Shown here: one piece after another, positions 35,180 to 43,939 of the stretch
Layout of the letters: the number at the start of each line of letters is the position of its first letter
Position numbering within the stretch: position 1 is the first letter of the stretch
From: Ruegeria arenilitoris
GTDB lineage: Bacteria; Pseudomonadota; Alphaproteobacteria; Rhodobacterales; Rhodobacteraceae
Reading direction: 5' to 3' (one strand)
DNA: 64,000 nt
NCBI RefSeq assembly: GCF_042675705.1
Contig: NZ_JBHTJJ010000001.1
The notes under the pieces: generated by a model
The model's input: the letters and a program-made list of their open reading frames with translations, nothing else
The model's database searches: none
What the model was told of the DNA's origin: nothing
Translations under genes and position numbers: made by a program

Positions 35180-36344
35180 CCGCCGTCTCCGCCAGCACCG
35201 GCAGGCCCAGCAGAGCACGCTTTTCGGCATCGGTCAGGAAATCGGCATTGGCCACCCGCGCCCATTGCGCATCGCGTTCCGCCGCCAGCGCCGGCACCTG
35301 ATCCAGATCGGGCTTCAGCATCAGGTCCTCGCCGGTAAAGTCCGACAGCCAGTCCGACAACGCCGCCGCCACCCGCGTCACCAGGGGCAGAACGGTCAGG
35401 CGATAGAACGCCCGGTTGGCCTCCTGATAGTTCGAATAGGTCGCGTCACCCTGGATCCCCAGCAGCATCGGCGGGACACCGAAGGCCAGCGCGATCTCGC
35501 GGGCGGCGGCTTCCTTGGTCTTCTGAAACTCCATGTCCGAGGGGGAAAAGCCCATTGGCTTCCAATCCAGCCCCCCTTCCAGAACCATCGGACGCTCGGC
35601 ATTCCGCGCCCCGCGATAGTTCGCCTCGATCTCGTCGCTCAGGCGGCGGAACTGCTCTTCGGCCATCACGCCCTGTCCGTCGCCGCCCTTCCACACCAGC
35701 GCGCCCGAGGGCCGCGCAGCGTTGTCCAACAGCGATTTCGACCAGCGCGAGGCACTGTTGTGCACGTCGATCGCCATCGCCGCCGCCTGCAGGGGCGAGA
35801 AGCCATAGTGGTCATCCTGCGGGTGGAACGACTTGATGTGGCAGATGGCCTTGGCTGGGAACCGGTGCGTCTTTCCCCCGGCGGTATAGTCATAGGCCCT
35901 GGGCCAGCCATCCGCCCCCGGCACCACGCTCATCCGGTCCGAGCGCAGCACGTGCAGTTCAACCGGCAACCCGCCTTCGGCCTGCACCGCCTCGACATAT
36001 GCGTTGCCCGACAACAGCAGCTGCCCGAACAGCGCCTCCAGCAGCTCGGCCTTGCCCTGCGCCGCGTTCGGGCGGCGCATCAGGCGCAGAACCGGATGCG
36101 TCTCATACCGCTGCGAGTCGTCCTGCAGAACCAAGGGCAGCGCCGCCGCGGCCTCGGCAATCAGCTTCACCGACCGGAACCCCACCGGATTGCCCGAGAA
36201 CCCCGTGCGCGTCAGCGAGGCGCTGTCACGCGGGCTCCAGGCCACGCGTCCGCCGGTCTGCCAGGCCACCACCGGCCCTGCCGCGCTTGCTTTTGCCTCG
36301 GGGACCTTCTCAGCCGATCCACGACGCAAGAAATCGAATACCAT
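35172..36344 (-). CDS. GTA gp3, HK97-type portal protein
   Basis: 390 residues beginning MVFDFLRRGSAEKVPEAKA. Portal hallmarks: GYSENPVGFRSVKLIAEAAA-like segment (here GFSGNPVGFRSVKLIAE, about 49-65), LLLSGNAYVEAVQAEGG (about 111-127), HIKSFHPQDDHYGFSPLQ and LGIQGDATYSNYQEANRAFY (about 298-317). It forms the DNA channel of the capsid. AAAGGAG lies upstream. No promoter was found in the 192 bp before it, and the neighbouring upstream gene is an SDR gene on the other strand. Confidence 0.94.
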   Translation of the reverse strand: MVFDFLRRGSAEKVPEAKASAAGPVVAWQTGGRVAWSPRDSASLTRTGFSGNPVGFRSVKLIAEAAAALPLVLQDDSQRYETHPVLRLMRRPNAAQGKAELLEALFGQLLLSGNAYVEAVQAEGGLPVELHVLRSDRMSVVPGADGWPRAYDYTAGGKTHRFPAKAICHIKSFHPQDDHYGFSPLQAAAMAIDVHNSASRWSKSLLDNAARPSGALVWKGGDGQGVMAEEQFRRLSDEIEANYRGARNAERPMVLEGGLDWKPMGFSPSDMEFQKTKEAAAREIALAFGVPPMLLGIQGDATYSNYQEANRAFYRLTVLPLVTRVAAALSDWLSDFTGEDLMLKPDLDQVPALAAERDAQWARVANADFLTDAEKRALLGLPVLAETADG

Positions 36345-36536
36345 GTCCAGATGCTCCTTTCTGCCGCCGCTCTGCCCGGCTTGTTGAAAGGAGTTATGAC
36401 GGAAAGATCTTTAAGCCTCGGGAATGGGGCGTACGGCGGTGGCGCAACGGCGTCGGAGCCTATGCCTTCAGGTTTTACCTCGGCATCAACCAGAAATGCG
36501 CTACCCTCGTCGTCAATCTGTCAGGAGGGACCAGTC
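36345..36536. other. Divergent spacer between GTA portal gene and SDR gene
   Basis: 192 bp between oppositely oriented genes. It holds the gp3 ribosome-binding site, a second in-frame ATG for the SDR gene at 36396 with AAGGAG before it, and a 10 bp palindrome AAAGATCTTT (36403-36412). I see no convincing sigma70 promoter in either direction. Confidence 0.4.
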
Positions 36537-37379
36537 ATGTACAAACGTGCAATTGAAACCGGCGGGATCGCCGTCGTGACCGGCGCCGCCAGCGGAGTCG
36601 GGCGCGTCGCGGCACAGCGTTTTGCCCAAGCCGGGCTGGACCTGATACTGGCCGACCTGCCCGGACAGGCGCTCGACGAAACAACGAAAGACCTCAAAGC
36701 TGGCCTTCACGCGGTAAACATCACTGCGGTGCCGACGGATACCACCTCTCAAGCCGACATCGAAAACCTGGCCGACACAGCTTTCGCCGCTGGGCGGGTC
36801 GCCGTTTTGATGAACAACGCAGGGATCAGCCTGCCGACGAAAGCGTGGGAGTCATTCGACAACTGGCAGAGAATTCTCGACGTGAACTTTCTGGGGGTCC
36901 TGCGCGGCATCCACGCCTTTATGCCCCGCATGATCGAGGCTGACCGCCCGGCGGTCGTCATCAACACCGGGTCAAAGCAGGGGATCACCACCCCGCCGGG
37001 CAACCCCGGCTACAACGTTTCCAAGGCCGCCGTCAAAACACTGACCGAACAGCTCGCGCACGAGCTGCGCGAGGCTGGCGCTCCGATCTCCGCGCATCTC
37101 TTCGTTCCGGGCTTTACCTACACCGGCATGGTCGCGTCATTCCTGCCGGAAAAACCAGCCGCCGCCTGGACCAGCGAGCAAACCGTCGACTACTTCCTGG
37201 ACCGCATGGCCCAGGGCGACTTCTACATCCTCTGCCCCGACAACGACGTCGATGCCGAACGCGACCGCCGTCGCGTTCAATGGGCCGCCGAGGACATCAT
37301 CCACAATCGCCCCGCCCTCTCGCGCTGGCATCCCGACTATGCCGAGGCCTTCGCGAAGTTCGAAAAGCCCGAGGGCTGA
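36537..37379 (+). CDS. Short-chain dehydrogenase/reductase inserted in the GTA cluster
   Basis: 280 residues. Classical SDR features: NAD(P)-binding TGAASGVG (15-22), NNAG (about 92-95), catalytic NTGSK Ser and YNVSKAAVK (YxxxK, about 161-169). Substrate unknown. ATG 36537 has a strong AGGAGGG; an alternative in-frame ATG at 36396 would add 47 Gly/Ser-rich residues with no SDR similarity and is less likely. The gene lies between terminase and portal genes, on the opposite strand to all GTA genes, and its stop codon abuts the terminase stop with no gap. Confidence 0.93.
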   Translation: MYKRAIETGGIAVVTGAASGVGRVAAQRFAQAGLDLILADLPGQALDETTKDLKAGLHAVNITAVPTDTTSQADIENLADTAFAAGRVAVLMNNAGISLPTKAWESFDNWQRILDVNFLGVLRGIHAFMPRMIEADRPAVVINTGSKQGITTPPGNPGYNVSKAAVKTLTEQLAHELREAGAPISAHLFVPGFTYTGMVASFLPEKPAAAWTSEQTVDYFLDRMAQGDFYILCPDNDVDAERDRRRVQWAAEDIIHNRPALSRWHPDYAEAFAKFEKPEG

Positions 37380-38795
37380 TCATAAAACCCGCACCCGGGG
37401 CCGCCGGAAAGCCGCCGCCGGCCCCACCACCAGCTCATGCAACGCCCAGACCAGCGCATCGACCCGGTCGGGCGAGCCCTGCCCCTCGAACCCGCGCGCG
37501 GTCATCTGGCACATCTGCTCCTCCAGCGCCTCCAGCCTGGCCACATGGAACACCCGCCCCTGCTCATACAAAGCCGCCACCGGCTCGGCCCGCGCCACTT
37601 TCCCGCGCGAGGCCCGCACCGCCCGGAACGGGACCAGAGGGTCCACCTGCCGCACCACCTCTTCTACCAACTGCCCGCCCTGGTTGATCTCAGCCACCAG
37701 CCGCTCGGCCCCGAATTCGTCCATCGCGTCAATCGCCGCGCGCGCCCAACCAGCAGGGCCAACGCCCTGCACCGTCCGGTCGGCCAGCACATAGGCGCGC
37801 CAGTCCTCGGGCGCCCCCTGCACCTGCGCGCCGACCACCACGATCCCGCAGGCATCCGCGCCCGACCCGCCGGTCACCGCCGGGTCCAGCGCCACCACAA
37901 CGCGGTCCAGTTCTGGCACCGCCTTGACCCGCACCGCATCCAGCATCGAGCCGGTCCACAACGCCCCCTCGGCATCGGCCAGCAGCACACCGTCCAACTC
38001 CTGCCGCCCAAGCCGCGTGCCCGCATAACGCGCGCGCACCTCCTCCAGAAAGGACTCCGCCAGGTTGGCCCGGTTCGCCTCCGTCGGCGCATGGGTCATC
38101 ACCGTGGACGGCGCTGCCAGCAGATCTTTCAGAACCTTCACGTTACGCGGCGTAGTGGTGACGCAGACCCGCGGCCGCTCGCCCAGTCGCAGGGCGAATT
38201 GCAGCATGTCCCAGGTCTCGCCCGCCTTTTTCCACTTGGCCAGTTCATCGACCCAAGCCGCGTCGAATTGCGGCCCCCGCAGCCCCTCGGGGTCATGCGC
38301 CGAAAAGGCCTGTGCCTCGGCCCCGTTGGGCCAGACCAGCTTGCGTTCCGACGCCTTCCACTGCGGCCGCCGGTCGGGCGGAGAGCACTGCATGATCCCG
38401 CTTTCGCCAAAGATCATCACGTCGCGCACCTGGTCAAAGGTCTCGCCCACCAGCGCCACGCGCTGGGCCTCACCCTCGTCGAAAGGTTTGCCCCCTTCGA
38501 CCATGGATCGCACCCATTCAGCCCCGGCCCGCGTCTTGCCCGCGCCACGCCCGCCCATGATGACCCAGGACCGCCAATCGCCCTCGGGCGGCAGCTGATG
38601 CGGCAGCGCCCAGAACTCGAACAGGAAAGGGAGGGCACATAGCCCCCCCTCCCCGATCTCACTCAGAAATATGTCCCGCACCGCAGCAGGCGCGGAGGCG
38701 AGCCAATCGGCACCCGATCTCAGATCGGGCCCGCTCCAGGTCGAGCGCATAGCCCCCTTGGGCGATTCCCGCTTGTCTGTGACATTGTTCGACAA
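37380..38795 (-). CDS. GTA gp2, large terminase subunit
   Basis: 471 residues. ATPase Walker A GGRGAGKTRAG (about 81-91), Walker B FDAAWVDELAKW (about 169-180), coupling motif VCVTTTPRN, and the RNase H-like nuclease domain starting VVVALDPAVTGGSGAD (about 293-308). It packages host DNA into GTA heads. From ATG 38795 it overlaps gp1 by 137 bp; a later in-frame ATG at 38750 would shorten the overlap to 92 bp. Confidence 0.95.
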   Translation of the reverse strand: MSNNVTDKRESPKGAMRSTWSGPDLRSGADWLASAPAAVRDIFLSEIGEGGLCALPFLFEFWALPHQLPPEGDWRSWVIMGGRGAGKTRAGAEWVRSMVEGGKPFDEGEAQRVALVGETFDQVRDVMIFGESGIMQCSPPDRRPQWKASERKLVWPNGAEAQAFSAHDPEGLRGPQFDAAWVDELAKWKKAGETWDMLQFALRLGERPRVCVTTTPRNVKVLKDLLAAPSTVMTHAPTEANRANLAESFLEEVRARYAGTRLGRQELDGVLLADAEGALWTGSMLDAVRVKAVPELDRVVVALDPAVTGGSGADACGIVVVGAQVQGAPEDWRAYVLADRTVQGVGPAGWARAAIDAMDEFGAERLVAEINQGGQLVEEVVRQVDPLVPFRAVRASRGKVARAEPVAALYEQGRVFHVARLEALEEQMCQMTARGFEGQGSPDRVDALVWALHELVVGPAAAFRRPRVRVL

Positions 38796-39003
38796 AGCTT
38801 GTCTCCACTTTCTGGCAACTTCGGATCAGCCCCTCTAGCTGCCCGAGTTGTCTGGCTGAACTCGCCAGGTCTGCATCCTCCCCGGTCTCGATCCGCTTGC
38901 GCAGGTCTTCCGCCGCTTGCCGCAAACCGCGAATGGACACCTCCAACGACTGCAACAGCTCGGCCGTCCGGGACATCCGCTCTTCCGGGGTAATCAAAGT
39001 CAT
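38659..39003 (-). CDS. GTA gp1, small terminase-like protein
   Basis: 114 residues from ATG 39003 (MTLITPEERMSRTAELLQ), mainly helical: LEVSIRGLRQAAEDLRKRIE and ARQLGQLEGLIRSCQKVE. It occupies the first position of the cluster as in Rhodobacter capsulatus, where gp1 is the small terminase/DNA-packaging protein. It has a long 3' overlap with gp2. Confidence 0.85.
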   Translation of the reverse strand: MTLITPEERMSRTAELLQSLEVSIRGLRQAAEDLRKRIETGEDADLASSARQLGQLEGLIRSCQKVETSFVEQCHRQAGIAQGGYALDLERARSEIGCRLARLRACCGAGHISE

Positions 39004-39050
39004 GTTTGCCTGTGACCTCATGCGTGAGTGATCTCCGCACAAGAGAAACG

Positions 39051-39082
39051 AAAAACGGCCACCGGGTTGCCCCGGGGCCGTT
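39051..39082 (-). terminator. Terminator-like hairpin in the GTA leader (attenuator candidate)
   Basis: On the minus strand a 12 bp GC-rich stem (AACGGCC-CCGGG against CCCGG-GGCCGTT, one bulged base, 4 nt loop) is followed by TTTTTCGTTT. It lies about 20 bp after the predicted start site and 48 bp before the gp1 start codon, so it would stop transcription before the GTA genes unless it is bypassed. Confidence 0.7.
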
Positions 39083-39107
39083 GCCCACTTCTTCTAGCAT
39101 GACACAA

Positions 39108-39136
39108 CTTATACGAGAAAACGGGCGCTCAGTCAA
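39108..39136 (-). promoter_or_regulatory. Sigma70-type promoter of the GTA cluster
   Basis: Minus-strand TTGACT, 17 bp spacer, TATAAG: five of six matches to the -35 and four of six to the -10 consensus. The predicted start is near 39101, about 100 bp before gp1. Confidence 0.7.
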
Positions 39137-39342
39137 GCTCTGAAGCAACAGCGCGCAACAAGTAACGCACTGTCATTGTTAACAAAATCCTAATCCGGCC
39201 CACGGACCGCAATCAATTCTCCGATCGGCGAGATTTCCGCGACGGAGTAATTCCCGTCGTGCGTTTCAAAAACTGATTGCACACGCAATCTGCACCAAAA
39301 CCAAAAACCACAAGCATACGAAAAATATCTGAAGGACAAAAA

Positions 39343-39642
39343 ATGTACCATCCCCTCAGCTATGTCTCGGTAATCTGTCTGGGCGGCCTGATGCTCTTGG
39401 GCACAGTGGCGCAGGCTCAGACAGGGCACCGCGGGCCTGATCTTGGCAAGATCGCAAGCGAGATTGGCGTTCCGCAATCTGCGCTCCAAAGCTGCCTGGG
39501 CGATCGTCCCAAGCCCGGCAAGCGCCCCGAGCGCCCGGACGCGGGTAAAATTGCTTCGTGCCTGTCCAAGGCCGGTCACCCTTCCACCGCAAAGGCAGTC
39601 GAAAAGGCGCTGGCTGCGGCCGCCCCGCCGCCCCGTGGTTGA
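39343..39642 (+). CDS. Small secreted protein, function unknown
   Basis: 99 residues with a signal peptide (about 1-25, VSVICLGGLMLLGTVAQAQ). The mature protein has two Cys (QSCLGDRP and IASCLSKAG) in similar helical contexts, separated by a Pro/Arg/Lys-rich linker, and an Ala/Pro C-terminus. ATG 39343 follows GAAGGA. A stable hairpin follows at 39664. No family recognised. Confidence 0.7.
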   Translation: MYHPLSYVSVICLGGLMLLGTVAQAQTGHRGPDLGKIASEIGVPQSALQSCLGDRPKPGKRPERPDAGKIASCLSKAGHPSTAKAVEKALAAAAPPPRG

Positions 39643-39951
39643 CCATCCATTTGCAACGAATAGGACACCGGCAGCCTTGACTGCCGGTGTCGGCTTGACA
39701 TTCGCCTCAGCAGCGCTCATTTACACCACAGCGCTGCCGCGTGAGCACGCGGACCGAACCGAGGTCCGAGATAGCGCCCAATTTTCCCAGTTCCCATTCA
39801 CGCAGGGTTCTTGACGCAAAAGCCGGATGTTGTGGGACTCGCCCGCAAATCCTGAGGCTGCGCACACTCCCTGCCGGTCGTGCAATCCGCACGGCCAGCT
39901 ACTCTTGTTCGCGCACGGCCAATGCCGGCGCGGATCACAAAGGAAGACTAC
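39643..39951. other. Intergenic region before the DEAD-box helicase gene
   Basis: 309 bp without a convincing gene. It contains the hairpin at 39664-39691 and the helicase ribosome-binding site. Cold-shock helicase genes often have long leaders, but nothing specific is seen. Confidence 0.5.
39664..39691 (+). terminator. Stable hairpin after the small secreted protein
   Basis: Eleven-base-pair stem GACACCGGCAG/CTGCCGGTGTC, 6 nt loop, 22 bp after the stop. No T tract, so termination is not certain. Confidence 0.5.
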
Positions 39952-41202
39952 TTGTTCGATTTCGACATGCTCGGCCTCGCGCCGGCTCTGAACGACGCGC
40001 TCGAGCGCGCAAATTTCACTCAACCCACGCCGATCCAGAACCAGGCCATCCCGTTGGCCTTGGAAGGACATGACATTCTGGGCCTTGCACAGACCGGCAC
40101 CGGCAAGACGCTGGCCTTTGGCCTGCCGCTGATCGACCACCTTCTGGCGCAGCCCAATAAACCGGCACCCAAAACCGCTAAGGCGCTGATCCTCGCCCCA
40201 ACCCGCGAACTGGTGAACCAGATCGCTGAAAGCCTCCGCACGCTTACCAAAATGACGAAACTGCGCGTGGCCACAGTTGTTGGCGGACAGTCGATCAACA
40301 AACAGATCATGTTTCTGTCGCGCGGGACCGATATTCTTGTCGCGACCCCCGGTCGTTTGATCGACCTGATGGAGCGTGGCGCGGTCGATCTCGGCTCGGT
40401 TCGGCACCTAGTTCTGGATGAGGCCGACCAGATGCTGGACCTCGGCTTCATCCACGCTCTGCGCAAAATCGCGCCGCAACTGGGTACACCGCGCCAGACC
40501 ATGCTGTTCTCGGCCACGATGCCGAAACAGATGGAAGAACTCAGCCGCGCCTACCTGACCAACCCGCAACGGGTGCAGGTCTCGCCCCCGGGCAAGGCGG
40601 CCGACAAGATCACCCAGTCGGTGCATTTCGTTGAAAAGCCGGGAAAACCCGCCAAGCTGCGCGAGTTCCTTTCGCGTGAAACCGACGCCCTGACGCTTGT
40701 GTTCTCCCGGACCAAGCATGGTGCGGAAAAGCTGATGAAAGGGTTGGTGGCTGACGGCTACAACGCAGCATCGATCCATGGCAACAAGAGTCAGGGCCAG
40801 CGGGATCGCGCGATCAAGGCCTTCCGCGCCGGCGAGATCACAGTTCTGGTTGCCACCGACGTGGCAGCCCGTGGCATCGACATTCCTGGGGTGGCCTATG
40901 TCATCAACTACGACTTGCCGGATGTTCCTGACAACTATGTGCACCGCATTGGCCGCACCGCTCGGGCCGGCCGTGAAGGCGAAGCCATTGCCTTCTGCGC
41001 ACCGGATGAATTTGATCTGCTGCGTCAGATTCAGAAATTGATGAAGATCGAGATCCCGGTCGCCAGCGGAGCAGCACCCGAGGCCGCAGAGGCCGCCAAG
41101 CCCGGCGGTCGCCAGCGCAATCGACGCCGTGGCCCGAAACCGCAGGGCACAAACGGCCCCGCCAACCGCCGGCGCCATCCGCGCCGCAAATCGGCCGCAT
41201 AA
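39952..41202 (+). CDS. DEAD/DEAH-box RNA helicase, RhlE-like
   Basis: 416 residues. Superfamily 2 motifs in order: Q motif FTQPTPIQNQAIP, motif I AQTGTGKT, Ia PTRELVNQ, Ib TPGRLIDL, II DEAD, III SAT, and VI HRIGRTARAGREG, then an Arg/Lys-rich tail (RNRRRGPKPQ). It would remodel RNA structures. TTG 39952 was chosen because AAAGGAAG precedes it and the protein then begins MFDFDMLGL, the usual start in this family; an upstream ATG adds basic non-family residues. Confidence 0.95.
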   Translation: MFDFDMLGLAPALNDALERANFTQPTPIQNQAIPLALEGHDILGLAQTGTGKTLAFGLPLIDHLLAQPNKPAPKTAKALILAPTRELVNQIAESLRTLTKMTKLRVATVVGGQSINKQIMFLSRGTDILVATPGRLIDLMERGAVDLGSVRHLVLDEADQMLDLGFIHALRKIAPQLGTPRQTMLFSATMPKQMEELSRAYLTNPQRVQVSPPGKAADKITQSVHFVEKPGKPAKLREFLSRETDALTLVFSRTKHGAEKLMKGLVADGYNAASIHGNKSQGQRDRAIKAFRAGEITVLVATDVAARGIDIPGVAYVINYDLPDVPDNYVHRIGRTARAGREGEAIAFCAPDEFDLLRQIQKLMKIEIPVASGAAPEAAEAAKPGGRQRNRRRGPKPQGTNGPANRRRHPRRKSAA

Positions 41203-41239
41203 AAAACTGCGCGCATGTCTCCATGCGCGCAGTCTTTTT
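41201..41239 (+). terminator. Intrinsic terminator after the DEAD-box helicase
   Basis: Twelve-base-pair stem ACTGCGCGCATG/CATGCGCGCAGT, 4 nt loop, then CTTTTT. Confidence 0.92.
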
Positions 41240-41317
41240 CCAAGATTTTGCCTTTTCATAAATCAGGTGGGTCGTCCGCCTGATTTTTGCTGGCTCTGAT
41301 TCCAACCAGCGAGCGGA

Positions 41318-42478
41318 TCAGTTACCCGAATTGTTCCGCTCGGCTTCGATCTCACGCCATTTGGCAACGTTTCGGTTGTGTTCCTGCAGCGTCTTGGCGA
41401 AGGTATGGCCGCCGGTTCCATCTGCGACGAAGAACACGAAGTCGGTCTCGTCTGGCGCTACGGCAGCCTGCAAGCTGGCCAGACCCGGGTTGGCAATCGG
41501 TGTGGGCGGCAACCCGTCGATCAAATAGGTGTTCCACGGCGTATTCCGCCGAAGCTCGCTGCGGCGAAGGCCTCGGCCCAGCGTACCCTGACCTTTGGTC
41601 ACACCATAGATCACCGTGGGATCTGTCTGCAGCTTCATGCCTTGCTTCAGGCGGTTCACAAAGACACTGGCAACCTGACCGCGCTCTTCCGGAATGCCTG
41701 TCTCCTTCTCGATGATCGAGGCGAGGATCAGCATTTCTTCAGGGCTGGACAGGGGCAACCCGTCTTGACGCGTCTCCCAAACCCGCGCAATCCGCTCTTG
41801 CTGCCGGTCCTGCATCTTTTGCAGCAAAGCCGTGCGCTCATCACCGGGTGAGATCTCGTAGCTGTCCGGGGCCAACATGCCTTCCGGCGGAATTTCCGAG
41901 ACCTCTCCGGTCAGGGCATCCACGGCCTTCAGCCCCTCAACGACCTGCCAACTGGTGACACCTTCGGCCAAGGACACACGGTATCGCGTATCGGCTTGGT
42001 TCCGCTTTTCCTGATAGACTTCAGGAACTTCGTCCTCACCAACGACAAAAGATGCGACCTCGACGAAATTCAAGGTTGCAGGGTCCAGCTCACGTACGCG
42101 TGTCTGAGTGCGGGTCACACCGATGCGGTACTCGACCTCGGTTCCGCATGTGCTGGCGCCGCTGCGGGTGACTTCGTCGATGATTTCCGCCATCGATGCG
42201 CCTTCGGGGATCAGGAAACTACCCGCTTTCAGCTGCTGCGACTTGTCGGTGTAGTCTGCCGCCATACGGAAGATCGTTGCGCTGCTGATCGCGCCCTGAT
42301 CTTCCAGGTCACGGCTGACCTTGTTCATGTTCGAACCACCCTTCACCCGAAGGCAAATGGCGGTATCGAGCGGGCCCTCGGCCTTATATTGCGACTGCCC
42401 CCAAAGGATCAGACCGCCAAGAAGAAACGTGGCGACCACAAGAAAGGTAAGCGCATTGGATGCCAGAGCCCGCCACAT
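41318..42478 (-). CDS. mltG: Endolytic murein transglycosylase MltG
   Basis: 386 residues: one N-terminal membrane helix (about 8-28) and the YceG domain. Catalytic Glu is in ASIIEKETGIPEERGQVA (about 256-273), followed by FVNRLKQGMKLQTDPTVIYG and NTYLIDGLPPTPIANPG. It cleaves nascent glycan strands. It follows fabF with no gap, as commonly in alphaproteobacteria. Confidence 0.95.
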   Translation of the reverse strand: MWRALASNALTFLVVATFLLGGLILWGQSQYKAEGPLDTAICLRVKGGSNMNKVSRDLEDQGAISSATIFRMAADYTDKSQQLKAGSFLIPEGASMAEIIDEVTRSGASTCGTEVEYRIGVTRTQTRVRELDPATLNFVEVASFVVGEDEVPEVYQEKRNQADTRYRVSLAEGVTSWQVVEGLKAVDALTGEVSEIPPEGMLAPDSYEISPGDERTALLQKMQDRQQERIARVWETRQDGLPLSSPEEMLILASIIEKETGIPEERGQVASVFVNRLKQGMKLQTDPTVIYGVTKGQGTLGRGLRRSELRRNTPWNTYLIDGLPPTPIANPGLASLQAAVAPDETDFVFFVADGTGGHTFAKTLQEHNRNVAKWREIEAERNNSGN

Positions 42479-43744
42479 TTACGATGCTTTCCCGAAAATC
42501 ACGCTGGCATTGGTGCCGCCGAAACCGAACGAGTTCGACAGCGCCACGTTGATTTCCCGCTCGCGCTTGGCATTCGGCGCAAGGTCGATCGGTGTTTCCA
42601 CCGCCGGCTTGTCCAAGTTGATCGTCGGCGGGGCGACCTGATCGCGGATCGCAAGGATCGAGAAGATCGCCTCGATCGCACCTGCAGCCCCCAGCAGGTG
42701 ACCGGTGGCCGATTTGGTCGAACTCATCGTCGCCTTGCTGGCATGTTCGCCCAGCAGCCGTTCAACGGCCCCCAGTTCGATCGTGTCCGCCATGGTCGAT
42801 GTGCCATGCGCGTTGATATAGTCCAGGTCCTTCGGCTCGAGCCCTGCGCTGCGAAGCGCCGCCTTCATCGAGCGTTCCGCCCCGTCGCCATCCTCGGCCG
42901 GCGCCGTGATGTGATAGGCATCGCCCGACATGCCATAGCCCAGAACCTCGGCATAGATCTTGGCGCCGCGGGCCACGGCATGCTCGTATTCTTCCAGAAC
43001 AACGATACCGGCGCCCTCGCCCATCACGAAACCGTCGCGGTCGACGTCATAGGGGCGGCTGGCGGCCTTGGGGTTGTCGGCATATTTGGTCGAAAGCGCC
43101 TTGCATGCGTTGAAACCGGCAATACCGATCTCGCAGATGCAGCCCTCGCCGCCGCCGGCGATCATAACGTCGGCATCGCCCGACCGGATGATACGGCTGG
43201 CATCGCCAATCGCGTGGGCACCGGTTGAACAGGCGGTCACCACCGAGTGGTTCGGCCCTTTGAAGCCAAAGCGGATCGAGACCTGACCCGACGCGAGGTT
43301 GATCAGCGCGCCCGGGATGAAGAAGGGCGACACACGGCGCGGACCCTTGTCACGGATCAGGTTGGCGGTTTCAGCGATCGAGCCCAGACCACCGATGCCC
43401 GACCCGATCAGCACGCCGGTGCGCAGACGTTCTTCCTCGTCTTCAGGCAGCCAGTTAGCGTCCTTGCAGGCCATCTCGGCGGCAGCGATCGAATACAGGA
43501 TGAAATCCTCGATCTTGCGCTGTTCCTTCGGCGGCATCCAGTCATCGGGGTTGAAGGTCCCGTTGGTCCCGTCACCACGTGGCACCTCGCAGGCATAGGT
43601 CGTGGTGACCCCTGCGGCTTCGGCATCGAACAAGGTGATCGGGCCGGCGCCCGACTCTCCGGCCAGCAGCCGCGACCAGGTTTCCTCGACCCCGCTGGCC
43701 AGTGGAGTGACCAATCCCAGACCGGTTACAACGACTCTGCGCAT
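42479..43744 (-). CDS. fabF: 3-oxoacyl-[acyl-carrier-protein] synthase II
   Basis: 421 residues. Elongating condensing enzyme of type II fatty-acid synthesis. Catalytic Cys in VVTACSTGAHAIG (about 169-181), His in NAHGTSTMADTIE (about 309-321) and KSATGHLLGAAGAIEA (His about 346). It is downstream of acpP, GNAT and the HisA-like gene on the same strand, and abuts mltG. Confidence 0.97.
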   Translation of the reverse strand: MRRVVVTGLGLVTPLASGVEETWSRLLAGESGAGPITLFDAEAAGVTTTYACEVPRGDGTNGTFNPDDWMPPKEQRKIEDFILYSIAAAEMACKDANWLPEDEEERLRTGVLIGSGIGGLGSIAETANLIRDKGPRRVSPFFIPGALINLASGQVSIRFGFKGPNHSVVTACSTGAHAIGDASRIIRSGDADVMIAGGGEGCICEIGIAGFNACKALSTKYADNPKAASRPYDVDRDGFVMGEGAGIVVLEEYEHAVARGAKIYAEVLGYGMSGDAYHITAPAEDGDGAERSMKAALRSAGLEPKDLDYINAHGTSTMADTIELGAVERLLGEHASKATMSSTKSATGHLLGAAGAIEAIFSILAIRDQVAPPTINLDKPAVETPIDLAPNAKREREINVALSNSFGFGGTNASVIFGKAS

Positions 43745-43939
43745 GAAATGCCTCTTGCCTGCTTCCTGTTTGAGAAACGCTCATACCCCGGCCCGGGGGC
43801 CGGGGGCAAGAGCAACAGCATATTCCGCACCGGCAGCTTGCCGCCTGCCTCCGCGCCACACACCGCGCACGGCCAGAGCAGAACCACACGAGCCGCCCCC
43901 GACAACCTGTCAGGGGCATCTCGGACGGATTAGGCTGCG

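Larger units (their letters stand above)
39004..39342. other. Intergenic region upstream of the GTA cluster
   Basis: 339 bp between divergent genes (gp1 minus, small secreted protein plus). It contains a minus-strand sigma70 promoter (39108-39136), a terminator-like hairpin (39051-39082), and a CtrA-like TTAA-N7-CTAA sequence with one mismatch (39180-39194). No coding frame is convincing. Confidence 0.7.

Noticed and set aside
35169..36395. Open frame continuous with the SDR gene, antisense to the portal gene
   Set aside because: It has no family features before the SDR start and is the shadow of a high-GC gene on the other strand; the SDR has its own ribosome-binding site at 36537.
36396..36536. 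N-terminal extension of the SDR from an upstream ATG with good AAGGAG
   Set aside because: The 47 added residues are Gly/Ser/Thr-rich and absent from SDR proteins; the ATG at 36537 starts the normal N-terminus.
39178..39196. CtrA-binding site candidate upstream of the GTA genes
   Set aside because: TTAA-N7-CTAA deviates in one half and is about 180 bp upstream of gp1, so the evidence is too weak for a feature.
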